The notes beneath the pieces were generated by a model, which made no database searches, had not been told where the DNA came from, and was given only the letters and a program-made list of their open reading frames with translations. Shown here piece by piece: positions 25,313-33,869 of a DNA stretch of 36,199 bases. Each line of letters begins with the position of its first letter. Position 1 is the stretch's first letter. The stretch comes from an uncultured Clostridia bacterium (GTDB taxonomy: Bacteria > Bacillota > Clostridia > Oscillospirales > CAG-272), in assembly GCA_948466345.1 (NCBI GenBank), contig CAOKAC010000006.1, positions 1 through 36,199 on the forward strand. The letters are read 5' to 3'. The position numbers were made by a program, and so were the translations under genes.

Positions 25313-25344
25313 AAGGAAGCGATTTATTACATCGCTTCCTTTTT
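25311..25344. terminator. Bidirectional terminator between DUF2752 gene and rlmD
   Basis: AAAAGGAAGCGAT and ATCGCTTCCTTTT form a perfect 13-base stem around a 7-base loop, between convergent genes. Confidence 0.9.
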
Positions 25345-25352
25345 ATGTGAAA

Positions 25353-26660
25353 TCATATTCCCCGTGACAGCAGTACAACCGTCTCCACATGCTTTGTACG
25401 CGGAAACAAATCACACGCTGCAACGCGCTCCAGTATATATCCCTTTTCTACAAGCTTTTTCAAATCTCTACCCAAAGTCCCCGGGTCACAGGATATATAT
25501 ACAATTTTCTGCGGCTTCAGCTTACACAGCGCTTGAATCATTTTGTCGGAGCAACCGGATCTAGGCGGATCAATCAGTGCAAAATCAATAGATCCATACG
25601 TACTTTTCGCAAAATCTGCACTGTCCCCGCAAAAAAATCCCATATTGGAAAGTCCGTTTGCCGCAGCATTTTCCTTAGCATCTGCAACAGCACTGGCATT
25701 GATTTCCACGCCGGTAATATACACATCTGGATACAGCTTAGCAACAGTCATGCCGAATATACCTGTACCACAATATAAATCAACGCCATAGTCCCCGGCA
25801 GCAGGATGTAAAAAGTCCACCGCCTTTTGGCACAGCAGCTGTGCAGCAGCCGTGTTCACTTGAAAAAAGGAAGAAGCTGTAATCTTCAGTGTAAGTCCCA
25901 GAAAAGATTCTTCAATATAATCTCTCCCCCAAAGAAGCTGCAGCGCTTCCCCTCTTTCTTCCGGATGCATACAATGCCCTGTCAAAATGCCCACAACACT
26001 TGGATATTTTGCACGGATATATGCTACGTACTCTTCTATTTCTGCACAGACAGCCTGTTTTTCCGCCCCTAGTCCTAGTACGATACAAAGCTGCGACAAA
26101 GCCTGGTTACCGCGTATATAAAGATATGCGGGCACCATCTCAGTGCCTGCAAAAAAAGTTTCTGTTTCTTTAGCAATCTCAGAAAAAAGTGATGGACAAA
26201 GCAAGCAATCGGATATCGGAACATATTGATCCGATGCTCCTTGAAAATAGGCGATTTTTCTATCCCTTGAAAAATGATACACCGCTTTATTCCGATACCG
26301 CTCCGCATCCCCACAAATTATTTCTTCTACGGCAACCTCTCCCAGTCCGGATCTACGCAGTGCGGCTTCAATAGAAGCCTTTTTGATCTCTACTTCATGC
26401 TCATAAGTAATATGGCGCAGTGTGCATCCTCCACAGGAACCAAATACAGAGCATTCAGGCGCACACCGATAGGGAGAAGGCGCATCACAGGACACTACTT
26501 TTGCAATCTTATAATTTTTGCGTTGTTCCACTATCTGTGCCTGAATCTGGTCCCCGTCAACAGCACCCATGCAGAAAATCACACATCCATCCTGCTTGCA
26601 AATGCCATTTCCCAGCATATTCATTTCTGGCACTTGGGCAGAAAATACTTCTGTTTCCAA
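25353..26660 (-). CDS. rlmD: 23S rRNA (uracil-C5)-methyltransferase RlmD/RlmCD type, 435 aa
   Basis: An N-terminal TRAM-like domain (to ~58) precedes the iron-sulphur cysteines Cys70, Cys76, Cys79 and a later one at 152 or 155. The methyltransferase domain has the SAM loop VDLYCGTGIFG, IDPPRSGC, the nucleophile Cys391 (YISCDPGTLGRDL) and the closing FPRTKHVETVVLL. It methylates 23S rRNA uridines (U1939; Firmicutes enzymes may also do U747). The start is a TTG at 26660 with AAGGAAAG eight bases upstream. It lies 20 bases after nfnB, as third gene of that operon. Confidence 0.92.
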   Translation of the reverse strand: METEVFSAQVPEMNMLGNGICKQDGCVIFCMGAVDGDQIQAQIVEQRKNYKIAKVVSCDAPSPYRCAPECSVFGSCGGCTLRHITYEHEVEIKKASIEAALRRSGLGEVAVEEIICGDAERYRNKAVYHFSRDRKIAYFQGASDQYVPISDCLLCPSLFSEIAKETETFFAGTEMVPAYLYIRGNQALSQLCIVLGLGAEKQAVCAEIEEYVAYIRAKYPSVVGILTGHCMHPEERGEALQLLWGRDYIEESFLGLTLKITASSFFQVNTAAAQLLCQKAVDFLHPAAGDYGVDLYCGTGIFGMTVAKLYPDVYITGVEINASAVADAKENAAANGLSNMGFFCGDSADFAKSTYGSIDFALIDPPRSGCSDKMIQALCKLKPQKIVYISCDPGTLGRDLKKLVEKGYILERVAACDLFPRTKHVETVVLLSRGI

Positions 26661-26680
26661 TTTTTTATCTTTCCTTTATA

Positions 26681-28102
26681 TTAGTTGCCCTGCAAATATA
26701 TATCTATAGCTGATGCAGCGGTCTTTCCAGCCCCCATAGCCAAAATAACAGTTGCAGCTCCAGTCACAGCATCTCCACCGGCGTATACTCCCTCCATGGT
26801 AGTAGCGCCTGTTTCTTCCTGTACAATAATACCGCCTCTAGCGTTTACTTCCAGCCCCGTAGTCGTTTTTTTAATCAACGGATTGGGCGAGGTGCCAATT
26901 GCCATAATTACTGCGTCTACCTCTACAGTGAAAAACGAGTTGGGAATTTCCACTGGACTGCGTCTTCCTCGCTCATCCGGCTCTCCAAGCTCCATTTTCG
27001 TGCATCGAATGCCCGTGACAAAACCGTTTTGGGGATCTCGCTTATCCTCTGGATTGTTGTACCCCAAAATTTCTGTAGGATTAGTAAGAAGCAGCAGTTC
27101 CACACCCTCTTCCACGGCATGCTCCACCTCTTCATGTCTAGCAGGAAGCTCCTCCATGGAACGGCGATATACGATATACACTTTCTCTGCCCCCAGGCGC
27201 AGAGCGGTACGCGCCGCATCCATAGCAACATTTCCTCCGCCTACAACAGCGACCCGCCGAGACTTCATTATAGGCGTGCTGGAGTCTTCCCTATACGCCT
27301 TCATCAAATTACTGCGGGTAAGATACTCATTAGCGGAGTAAACCCCTTTTAAAGACTCGCCAGGAATGCCCATAAAGCGAGGCAATCCTGCACCACTGCC
27401 AATAAATACCGCCTCAAATCCCATTTCACCAAGCAGTTCATCTGTTGTAATCGTTTTTCCTATAACCACATTCGTTTCAATTTTTACACCAAGGGCACGC
27501 AGCGTGTCGACTTCCTTTTCTACAATAGACTTGGGAAGTCGAAATTCGGGAATTCCATATACCAATACCCCTCCAGGCATGTGCAGAGCCTCAAAAATCG
27601 TCACCTGATAGCCCTTTTTTGCGAGATCTCCCGCACAAGCTAGGCCCGCAGGCCCCGCACCGATCACCGCCACTTTATGTCCATTGGACACGGGACACTT
27701 TGGCGGCTCCTGTACATATGTATTATGCCAATCCGCCACAAACCGCTCCAGGCGACCAATCCCTACCGGTTCTCCCTTTATTCCCCGCACACAATGCTTT
27801 TCACACTGGTTTTCCTGTGGGCATACTCTGCCGCAAACGGCAGGAAGACTGGAAGATTGTGCAATAATCTGGTAGGCACCTTCAAAATCGCCTTCTTTTA
27901 TTTTGGTAATAAAGTCGGGAATATGGATGTTTACCGGGCAGCCAGATACGCAAGGCATATGCTTACATCCCAGACAACGCATTGCCTCATCCATGGCCGC
28001 ATCCTTTGTATATCCAAGCGCCACTTCATTAAAATTGTGGGCACGAACCTCCGGCGGCTGAGAAGGCATTGGGTTCTTTTTCGGATTCATATTTGCTGCC
28101 AA
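26681..28102 (-). CDS. nfnB: NfnB: large subunit of electron-bifurcating ferredoxin:NADP+ oxidoreductase, about 473 aa
   Basis: Two N-terminal iron-sulphur clusters (MRCLGCKHMPCVSGCPV and CGRVCPQENQCEKHC) are followed by the FAD loop VIGAGPAGLACAG and the NADP loop VVGGGNVAMDAARTALRLGA, ending in GVYAGGDAVTGAATVILAMGAGK. This layout is shared with the glutamate synthase small subunit, but no large subunit is present and the next gene upstream is NfnA, so the bifurcating complex is the better call. The complex reduces 2 NADP+ using NADH and reduced ferredoxin. The TTG at 28102 has AGGAGG nine bases upstream and lies one base after the nfnA stop; the ATG four codons later is too far from that site. 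Confidence 0.9.
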   Translation of the reverse strand: MAANMNPKKNPMPSQPPEVRAHNFNEVALGYTKDAAMDEAMRCLGCKHMPCVSGCPVNIHIPDFITKIKEGDFEGAYQIIAQSSSLPAVCGRVCPQENQCEKHCVRGIKGEPVGIGRLERFVADWHNTYVQEPPKCPVSNGHKVAVIGAGPAGLACAGDLAKKGYQVTIFEALHMPGGVLVYGIPEFRLPKSIVEKEVDTLRALGVKIETNVVIGKTITTDELLGEMGFEAVFIGSGAGLPRFMGIPGESLKGVYSANEYLTRSNLMKAYREDSSTPIMKSRRVAVVGGGNVAMDAARTALRLGAEKVYIVYRRSMEELPARHEEVEHAVEEGVELLLLTNPTEILGYNNPEDKRDPQNGFVTGIRCTKMELGEPDERGRRSPVEIPNSFFTVEVDAVIMAIGTSPNPLIKKTTTGLEVNARGGIIVQEETGATTMEGVYAGGDAVTGAATVILAMGAGKTAASAIDIYLQGN

Positions 28103-28103
28103 A

Positions 28104-28946
28104 TTACTCAACCTCCTTTGTAAACAAATTGCATGTTTCGCTATATGCATGCCGCTCGTAATTGTTATATATAGAGCCTCTCTGCATAGCCTCGTCAAAA
28201 TCAACAGAAAAGCCGTCAAAATCCGGACCGTCTACACATGCAAACTTGGTTTCTCCGCCTACGGTAAGACGGCATCCGCCGCACATACCTGTACCATCAA
28301 TCATAATCGGATTCATAGACACGATAGTTTTTACCTGATAAGGTTTTGTAGTAGCAACAACAAATTTCATCATAATTAGAGGTCCAATAGCCAAAACCTC
28401 ATCATATGCCTCACCTGCCTGAATCGCCTCCTCCAACGGAAGGGTCACTACCCCTTGTCTACCATAGGACCCATCATCCGTCATCACCGTAAGCTGATTA
28501 CAGCAGGCACGAAATTCGTCCTCTAAAATCAACAGATCTTTGCTGCGAAACCCAATGATTCCATGCACCTCACATCCCATAGCATGCAATTTCTGTGCTA
28601 CAGGAAGAGCAATTGCACAGCCTACTCCACCGCCTACGATACAAACCTTTTTCAGTCCCTCGGTGTGGGTAGGTGTTCCCAGTGGTCCTACAAAGTCAGA
28701 CAAATAGTCACCTGCATTTTTATGACTAAGCTTTTTAGTCGTAGCGCCTACGACCTGAAAAATAATCCGCACCGTGCCTTGCTTTTGGTCAAACCCTGCA
28801 ATGGTAAGAGGAATCCGTTCTCCGTTTTCATCTACCCGCAGGATAATAAACTGCCCTGGTTCCGCTTTTCTGGCAACGAGAGGCGCTTCTACATCCATCA
28901 TAATAACGAAATCATTTAAACACTTTTTATAAATAATCTTATACAT
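28104..28946 (-). CDS. nfnA: NfnA: small subunit of electron-bifurcating ferredoxin:NADP+ oxidoreductase, 280 aa
   Basis: It follows the PyrK/FNR-like pattern: a flavin barrel with RIPLTIAGFD, an NAD-binding half starting VCIVGGGVGCAIALP, and a C-terminal [2Fe-2S] site GMCGGCRLTVG...FACVDGPDFDG. It takes electrons from NADH at its FAD and passes them to NfnB. AAAGGAA lies about 12 bases before the ATG. First gene of the nfnA-nfnB-rlmD operon, with its own promoter about 95 bases upstream. Confidence 0.92.
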   Translation of the reverse strand: MYKIIYKKCLNDFVIMMDVEAPLVARKAEPGQFIILRVDENGERIPLTIAGFDQKQGTVRIIFQVVGATTKKLSHKNAGDYLSDFVGPLGTPTHTEGLKKVCIVGGGVGCAIALPVAQKLHAMGCEVHGIIGFRSKDLLILEDEFRACCNQLTVMTDDGSYGRQGVVTLPLEEAIQAGEAYDEVLAIGPLIMMKFVVATTKPYQVKTIVSMNPIMIDGTGMCGGCRLTVGGETKFACVDGPDFDGFSVDFDEAMQRGSIYNNYERHAYSETCNLFTKEVE

Positions 28947-29039
28947 AATACTATCAGTTCCTTTCCGTATCCGGTAAAGGGAATAACAATTTTACAGCAA
29001 ATGACGGAAGTCGCTCTATTTCCTGCATTGTTTCATACT

Positions 29040-29068
29040 ATTGTACCATAATCTTGGCTGTATTGCAA
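29040..29068 (-). promoter_or_regulatory. nfnAB-rlmD promoter
   Basis: On the minus strand: TTGCAA, 17 bases, TACAAT with a TG one base before the -10 (extended -10). Confidence 0.72.
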
Positions 29069-29104
29069 CAGGAATGCATAATTTATCCTTTATGCATGTA
29101 ATGG

Positions 29105-29135
29105 AAAAAGGTACGCACAATGTGCGTACCTTTTT
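29105..29135 (-). terminator. Terminator of the tRNA-Met/tRNA-Glu transcript
   Basis: AAAAAGGTACGCAC...GTGCGTACCTTTTT, a long perfect stem with A and T runs on both sides, 18 bases past the tRNA-Glu CCA end. It also separates the tRNAs from the nfn promoter. Confidence 0.92.
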
Positions 29136-29153
29136 GCGCAGTGACTCTTCCAC

Positions 29154-29228
29154 TGGTGACCCGTGGGGGAATCGAACCCCCGTTACCGCCGTGAAAGGGC
29201 GGTGTCTTGACCGCTTGACCAACGGGCC
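29154..29228 (-). tRNA. tRNA-Glu (anticodon UUC)
   Basis: The cloverleaf is complete: acceptor GGCCCGT/ACGGGTC, anticodon loop CTTTCAC with TTC, T-arm GGGGG-TTCGATT-CCCCC, discriminator A and an encoded CCA. It is the second tRNA of the transcript, one base after the tRNA-Met CCA. Confidence 0.96.
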
Positions 29229-29229
29229 G

Positions 29230-29306
29230 TGGTAGCGGAAGTTGGACTTGAACCCACGACCTATCGGGTATGAACCGATTGCTCTAGCCAGCTGAGCTAT
29301 TCCGCC
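29230..29306 (-). tRNA. tRNA-Met, elongator type (anticodon CAU)
   Basis: Acceptor GGCGGAA/TTCCGCT, D-arm with GCTCAGCTGGCTAGAGC, anticodon loop TTCATAC and encoded ACCA. The paired first acceptor base (G-U) and the absence of the three GC pairs of initiators argue for the elongator, the substrate of TmcAL. The T-stem GTGGG/CCAAC has a G-A mismatch at 51-63. A CAU tRNA could also be tRNA-Ile2, but the acceptor and D-arm fit Met. Confidence 0.88.
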
Positions 29307-29318
29307 ACGCGCTCTTTG

Positions 29319-29347
29319 ATTATAGCATAAAGAATCCAGCTTGTCAA
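29319..29347 (-). promoter_or_regulatory. Perfect consensus tRNA promoter
   Basis: On the minus strand: TTGACA, 17 bases, TATAAT, 13 bases before the tRNA-Met 5' end. Confidence 0.92.
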
Positions 29348-29373
29348 CAGCTAAATGCAATTTTTTCTATTTT

Positions 29374-29991
29374 TTATGAATCTTTTTCTCTGGCAAAAAA
29401 ATCAGACAATATTTCTAAAATTTTAAACTTAACTTTGTATTTCACTTCTCCGGTTTCCGTAATGGTTTTATACTGCTCGTCTGTAAATCCGGCAGTAATA
29501 AATACCTTTTCTCTCTCCTGAGCAGCGGTAGTACAGAGGGGCGGATACAGAACGCACCACCAATTGTGCCCTTCTCCGCTTCCGATTATTACACGCAGCG
29601 ATGTATACTGACCTGCCGGTAATGTGAATCCCTCATACACACGCTCAGGATAGTTCTCCAGACCAAGCTCAGCACAAACCGAATAATTAAATCCTTCCCG
29701 CTCTAAAACAGCATTTGCTGCAGCACAAATTTCATCATGAGCGGCCTCAATAGCCGCTGCTGCTTCCTCTTGGCTTTCCACATTTTTCATAGAGTGCTCC
29801 ACGACCTCCAGTACAGCATCCCGCACCAACAACTTTACTGCCTGATCTTCTTCACTGTCAGAGGCGGCGATCACGTGGAGGCGGATCATATCGCTGTATA
29901 TTTTCTCTTCCCCATGAATTGGAAGAACAGACACAAACAAAAACGCTGCAAGAATTGATGCACACATACAAACCATAACTTTTACTTTCAT
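29374..29991 (-). CDS. spoIIR: Stage II sporulation protein R, 205 aa
   Basis: A signal or membrane segment fills residues ~5-25. It is followed by the family motifs IRLHVIAASDSEEDQAVKL, VRDAVL and GEGHNWWCVLYPPLC. SpoIIR is made in the forespore and signals across the septum to SpoIIGA, which then processes pro-sigma-E in the mother cell. Length is near normal. A sigma-F-type promoter lies about 30 bases upstream, matching forespore expression. AAAGG lies about 12 bases before the ATG. This gene is good evidence that the lineage sporulates. Confidence 0.94.
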   Translation of the reverse strand: MKVKVMVCMCASILAAFLFVSVLPIHGEEKIYSDMIRLHVIAASDSEEDQAVKLLVRDAVLEVVEHSMKNVESQEEAAAAIEAAHDEICAAANAVLEREGFNYSVCAELGLENYPERVYEGFTLPAGQYTSLRVIIGSGEGHNWWCVLYPPLCTTAAQEREKVFITAGFTDEQYKTITETGEVKYKVKFKILEILSDFFAREKDS

Positions 29992-30022
29992 AACGAGACC
30001 ATACCTTTCTTTGCTGGTATGG

Positions 30023-30052
30023 TAGTATTCCCCGTGCTATGCTGGCTTATAC
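30023..30052 (-). promoter_or_regulatory. Sigma-F-type forespore promoter for spoIIR
   Basis: On the minus strand: GTATA, 15 bases, GGGAATACTA, which fits the B. subtilis sigma-F consensus (GYATA and GGNNANAHTR) at every fixed position. Sigma-G recognises similar sequence. Confidence 0.75.
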
Positions 30053-30090
30053 AAAAAATAAAAATTTTTTTAAATAATTTATTATAGTTC

Positions 30091-31038
30091 CTATACCAAA
30101 CGGTTTCGCTGTCTTCCCTGATAAAAGGCCTTGATATTCTCACAAATCTCCTCCATACACCGACTGCGCGCCTCATAGGCGCCCCATGCCATATGGGGCG
30201 TTAGGCACACATTGTCCATGTGCATTATGGCATTGTATGGACTGTCTGCAGGAAAAGGTTCTTTCGTATACACATCTACACCAAGGCCGCCTAATCGGCC
30301 TTCTAAAATTGCCCCACATAGTGCCGTCTCATCGCAAACTGCTCCCCTTGCCACATTTACCACAATCGCGTCCTGCTTCATCAAAGCGATACGTTTCTTG
30401 GATATCAAATTTTCCGTTTCTGGAGTAAGCGGCATATGCACCGTGATCACGTCTGCTTCTTTGCACAAGGTATCGATGTCTACACAAGGATATGTGGGAT
30501 CCGACCGTCTCCTGCACACAATCACCCGACATCCCAGCGCCTCTGCAACCGTTGCCACCTGTTTTCCGATATTGCCGCAGCCAACGATTCCCCACGTTTT
30601 CCCGGCCAGTTCGTGGTATACAGGGACAAGGCAATTTGCCACACCGCTGCTTGTATAAGCGCCGCTTGCTACAAAACGATTGTACACAGGCAGATGCATC
30701 GCCAACGACAGTACCATAGACAATGTAAGCTGTGCCACACTATTGGTGGAATACCCCACCACATTACAAACGCCAATTCCCCTGGCCTCCATATCGGCCA
30801 GGCAAATATTGTCATAGCCCGTTGCCGCCACACAAACTATCTTCAACTGCTTTGCATGTGTCAATACGTTTTTATCTAGCCGCACCTTATTTACGATAAC
30901 GCAATCCACCGCCCGCAGCCGTTCTGCCACTTGCGCAGGTGCAGTAGTGGGATAGGTGATTACCTCGCCCAGACTCTGCAAACAGGCAAGATTGATGTCT
31001 TCTCCCAATGTATTTGCATCCAATATTGCGATTTTCAT
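30091..31038 (-). CDS. D-2-hydroxyacid dehydrogenase (NAD-dependent), 315 aa
   Basis: The cofactor loop WGIVGCGNIGKQVA is followed by the three catalytic residues of the family: Arg (VNVARGAV), Glu (DVYTKEP) and His (LTPHMAW). It is closest in style to glycerate dehydrogenase/hydroxypyruvate reductase rather than to SerA (no ACT domain). It would interconvert a 2-keto acid and a D-hydroxy acid. The ATG at 31038 has GGAGGG five bases upstream, so a longer reading frame is not used. It lies 44 bases after the rpsU terminator; no own promoter was clear, so it may depend on readthrough. Confidence 0.88.
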   Translation of the reverse strand: MKIAILDANTLGEDINLACLQSLGEVITYPTTAPAQVAERLRAVDCVIVNKVRLDKNVLTHAKQLKIVCVAATGYDNICLADMEARGIGVCNVVGYSTNSVAQLTLSMVLSLAMHLPVYNRFVASGAYTSSGVANCLVPVYHELAGKTWGIVGCGNIGKQVATVAEALGCRVIVCRRRSDPTYPCVDIDTLCKEADVITVHMPLTPETENLISKKRIALMKQDAIVVNVARGAVCDETALCGAILEGRLGGLGVDVYTKEPFPADSPYNAIMHMDNVCLTPHMAWGAYEARSRCMEEICENIKAFYQGRQRNRLV

Positions 31039-31082
31039 AATACCCTCCACCTTTCTTTGTAGTAGGAAGCGTAACATACTAT

Positions 31083-31117
31083 TGAAAAGAAAAGGGCCGA
31101 TCCTATAGATCAGCCCT
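31083..31117 (-). terminator. rpsU terminator
   Basis: On the minus strand AGGGCTGATC pairs with GATCGGCCCT (one G-U) around a 5-base loop, followed by TTTCTTTT, 9 bases past the rpsU stop. Confidence 0.85.
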
Positions 31118-31126
31118 ATCCGTATT

Positions 31127-31303
31127 TTACTTATACTTACGCTTTCTTGCTGCCTCAGATTTTTTCTTTCTCTTTACACTGGGCTTCTCGTAACATTCTC
31201 TCTTGCGAAGTTCGGCCTGGATACCGGATCTCTGGCACTGACGCTTAAAGCGACGGAGCGCACTGTCAAGAGTTTCATTCTCTTTTACTCTAATTTCTGC
31301 CAT
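31127..31303 (-). CDS. rpsU: 30S ribosomal protein S21, 58 aa
   Basis: The protein reads [19 protein letters not shown], then [21 protein letters not shown] and a lysine/arginine-rich tail ending RKRKYK, the standard bacterial S21. GGGAGGG lies about 8 bases upstream of the ATG. It has its own strong promoter, a leader hairpin touching the ribosome site, and a terminator, so it is transcribed as a single gene, although leuS upstream has no visible terminator. Confidence 0.96.
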   Translation of the reverse strand: MAEIRVKENETLDSALRRFKRQCQRSGIQAELRKRECYEKPSVKRKKKSEAARKRKYK

Positions 31304-31317
31304 TCTGTTTCCCTCCC

Positions 31318-31340
31318 TTCGCTTGTGCCGTTGAAGCGAA
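31318..31340 (-). promoter_or_regulatory. Leader hairpin abutting the rpsU ribosome site
   Basis: On the minus strand TTCGCTT-9-base loop-AAGCGAA forms a 7-base stem whose right foot touches GGGAGGG. It could tune or autoregulate S21 translation. Confidence 0.5.
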
Positions 31341-31354
31341 AAAACTTCTTTTAT

Positions 31355-31383
31355 ATTTTATCGCAAAATCGCTTTTCTGTCAA
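31355..31383 (-). promoter_or_regulatory. rpsU promoter
   Basis: On the minus strand: TTGACA, 17 bases, TAAAAT, 51 bases before the ATG. Confidence 0.87.
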
Positions 31384-31412
31384 GTATTATTTTAATATTT
31401 TCCAAAAGAAAC

Positions 31413-33815
31413 TCACTTTGCAACGATATTTACGATTTTGCCAGGCACATAAATTTCCTTTACAATAGTTTTTCCTTCCAAGGCAGCCTGCACTTTGCCG
31501 TCCGCCTTTGCAGCAGCAAGAACGATGCTTTGATCGGCTTCCCTAGAAATCTGTATGGTGGCACGCAGTTTGCCGCAAATCTGTACGGCAATTTCAATAG
31601 TATCGTCGATGGTTTTTGCCTCATCATAGGCAGGCCAATTAGAAAGAGACAGCAATTCTCTTTCTCCGCATTGCTCCCAAATTTCCTCACTGATATGAGG
31701 GGCAAAAGGACACAGCAGACGGGCAAAAGTTTTCATTTCATCTACTGTCAAGGACCCTGTATCATAGATTTCATTTATTAAAGCCATCATAGCAGCAATT
31801 GCCGTATTGAACTTCATTTCTTCAATATCATGGGTTACCTTCTTGATCGTCTTATGGAACGAAGCTTCCAGCGCCGGTGTTGTTCCCGTTCCCTGTACCA
31901 TATCCATCAGTCCGACCGTTCTCTCCAAAAAGCGCTTGCAGCCCTTCACGCTCTTTTCAGACCAGGGAGCCGCTTTTTCGTAGTCACCCATAAACAGCAC
32001 ATACAGCCGCAGTACATCGGCACCATATTCATCCACCACATCGTTAGGATCTACTACATTGCCCTTAGACTTACTCATTTTATCGCCGTCCGGTCCTAAA
32101 ATGAGTCCTTGCGCAGTACGTTTAGCGTAAGGCTCCTTTGTAGGAACCACGCCGATATCATACAAGAAACGATGCCAGAACCGGGAATAAATCATGTGAC
32201 GTGTCACATGCTCCATACCGCCATTATACCAGTCTACAGGAGACCAGTATGCTAGTTTTTCAGGATCAGCCAAGCACGTATCGTTGTGGGGATCCATATA
32301 CCGCAAAAAATACCAGGAAGATCCTGCCCATTGGGGCATAGTGTCTGTCTCACGGCGGGCCTTTCCACCACATTTTGGACACGTGCAATTTACAAAGGAC
32401 TCGATTTTTGCCAGAGGACTTTCCCCTTCTGTACCTGGCTCAAAGTTTTCCATTTCAGGCAGTCGCAACGGCAATTCTTCATAGGGCACACCTACGATTC
32501 CACACTTATCACAGTGGATAACAGGAATCGGCTCGCCCCAATACCGCTGCCGATTGAACGCCCAATCCTTCATTTTATACTGCACACCGGCTTTGCCCTT
32601 GCCCATCTTTTCCAGTTGGGAAATTGCTTTTTTAATGGATTCTTTTTTATTAGTGTATCCATTTAAAAATCCGGAGTTGATCATTTCTCCATCGCCAGTA
32701 TATGCTTCCTTGGAGATGTCTCCGCCTTTGATAACCGCAACAATTTCGATTCCAAATTTCTTGGCAAAATCATAGTCGCGCTGATCATGGGCAGGAACAG
32801 CCATAATCGCACCGGTTCCATAGCCCATCATTACGTAATCGGAGATATAAATGGGTATCTCTTTTCCGTTTATCGGATTCACGGCAGACAATCCCTCAAT
32901 ACGCACGCCCGTTTTGTTCTTATTTAGCTGGGTACGTTCAAATTCGGTCTTCTTGGCACACTCCGCCCGGTAAGCCTCTATTTCTGCCATATTTGAAATC
33001 TTATTCGCATTGGCATCAATAACCGGATGCTCCGGCGCCATAACCATAAATGTAACACCGAACAGCGTGTCGGGACGAGTCGTATATACGGTAAGTTTCT
33101 CATCTATGTTCGTAATAGAAAAATCCACAAAAGCACCTGTGGATCTGCCGATCCAGTTGATCTGCTGCTGTTTGACATTCGGAAGATAGTCTACCTCTTC
33201 CAACCCCTCAAGCAGCTTATCGGCATATTCTGTAATCCGTAAGTACCAAACATCCTTTGATTTCTGTACCACATCGCTATGGCAGATATCACATTTTCCT
33301 CCCTGGGAGTCTTCGTTCGATAAAACCACCTTACAGCTTGGACAGTAGTTTACCAGCGCTTTATCCCGGAATACCAGTCCATGATCCAGCATTTTCAGAA
33401 AAACCCACTGGGTCCATTTATAATAGTCTTCATCAGTGGTGTCAACCACTCGGCTCCAATCCAAGGAAAAGCCTACTCGCTTTAATTGTTGAGTAAACTT
33501 TTCAATATTTGCATCCGTCACTTTTCTGGGATGGATGCCTGTTTTTACAGCATAGTTTTCTGTAGGAAGCCCAAAGGCATCGAAGCCAATGGGAAACAGG
33601 ACGTTGTAACCCTGCATACGCCGTTTCCTGGAAACCACCTCCAGACCGATATATGCCTTAATATGACCCACATGCATCCCCGCTCCACTGGGATACGGAA
33701 ATTCCACCAAAGCATAAAACTTTGGCTTTTCGCTGAAGTCCTGGGCATGAAACGCACCAGCTGCTTCCCACTTATCCTGCCATTTTTTCTCTATTTGTTT
33801 AAAATCATATTTCAT
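31413..33815 (-). CDS. leuS: Leucyl-tRNA synthetase, 800 aa
   Basis: Class I signatures are present: HVGH at 48-51 (YPSGAGMHVGHIKAYIG) and KMSKS near residue 578 (GDKMSKSKGN). The editing domain has YTTRPDTLFGVT and GTGAIMAVPAHDQRD, and zinc-type Cys pairs lie in CPSC/CDIC and CPKCGG. Length is normal. It charges tRNA-Leu. It is preceded by rsfS 54 bases upstream, with no T-box leader in between, so it belongs to the LCP-rsfS operon. AAGGGG lies about 13 bases before the ATG, a longer gap than usual. Confidence 0.97.
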   Translation of the reverse strand: MKYDFKQIEKKWQDKWEAAGAFHAQDFSEKPKFYALVEFPYPSGAGMHVGHIKAYIGLEVVSRKRRMQGYNVLFPIGFDAFGLPTENYAVKTGIHPRKVTDANIEKFTQQLKRVGFSLDWSRVVDTTDEDYYKWTQWVFLKMLDHGLVFRDKALVNYCPSCKVVLSNEDSQGGKCDICHSDVVQKSKDVWYLRITEYADKLLEGLEEVDYLPNVKQQQINWIGRSTGAFVDFSITNIDEKLTVYTTRPDTLFGVTFMVMAPEHPVIDANANKISNMAEIEAYRAECAKKTEFERTQLNKNKTGVRIEGLSAVNPINGKEIPIYISDYVMMGYGTGAIMAVPAHDQRDYDFAKKFGIEIVAVIKGGDISKEAYTGDGEMINSGFLNGYTNKKESIKKAISQLEKMGKGKAGVQYKMKDWAFNRQRYWGEPIPVIHCDKCGIVGVPYEELPLRLPEMENFEPGTEGESPLAKIESFVNCTCPKCGGKARRETDTMPQWAGSSWYFLRYMDPHNDTCLADPEKLAYWSPVDWYNGGMEHVTRHMIYSRFWHRFLYDIGVVPTKEPYAKRTAQGLILGPDGDKMSKSKGNVVDPNDVVDEYGADVLRLYVLFMGDYEKAAPWSEKSVKGCKRFLERTVGLMDMVQGTGTTPALEASFHKTIKKVTHDIEEMKFNTAIAAMMALINEIYDTGSLTVDEMKTFARLLCPFAPHISEEIWEQCGERELLSLSNWPAYDEAKTIDDTIEIAVQICGKLRATIQISREADQSIVLAAAKADGKVQAALEGKTIVKEIYVPGKIVNIVAK

Positions 33816-33869
33816 TACAGCAGTTTCGCCCCTTCATCGTTGATTATACTTACAAAGCTTTTTCAATAA

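Noticed and set aside
26681..28102. Glutamate synthase small subunit
   Set aside because: No large subunit gene nearby, and it is paired with a PyrK/FNR-like NfnA gene one base away, so NfnB fits better.
30053..30090. Terminator after the hydroxyacid dehydrogenase gene
   Set aside because: Only AT-only pairing (AAAAATTTTT type) without a GC stem is present.
33816..33869. T-box leader before leuS
   Set aside because: Only 54 bases separate rsfS and leuS, with no T-box sequence or terminator.
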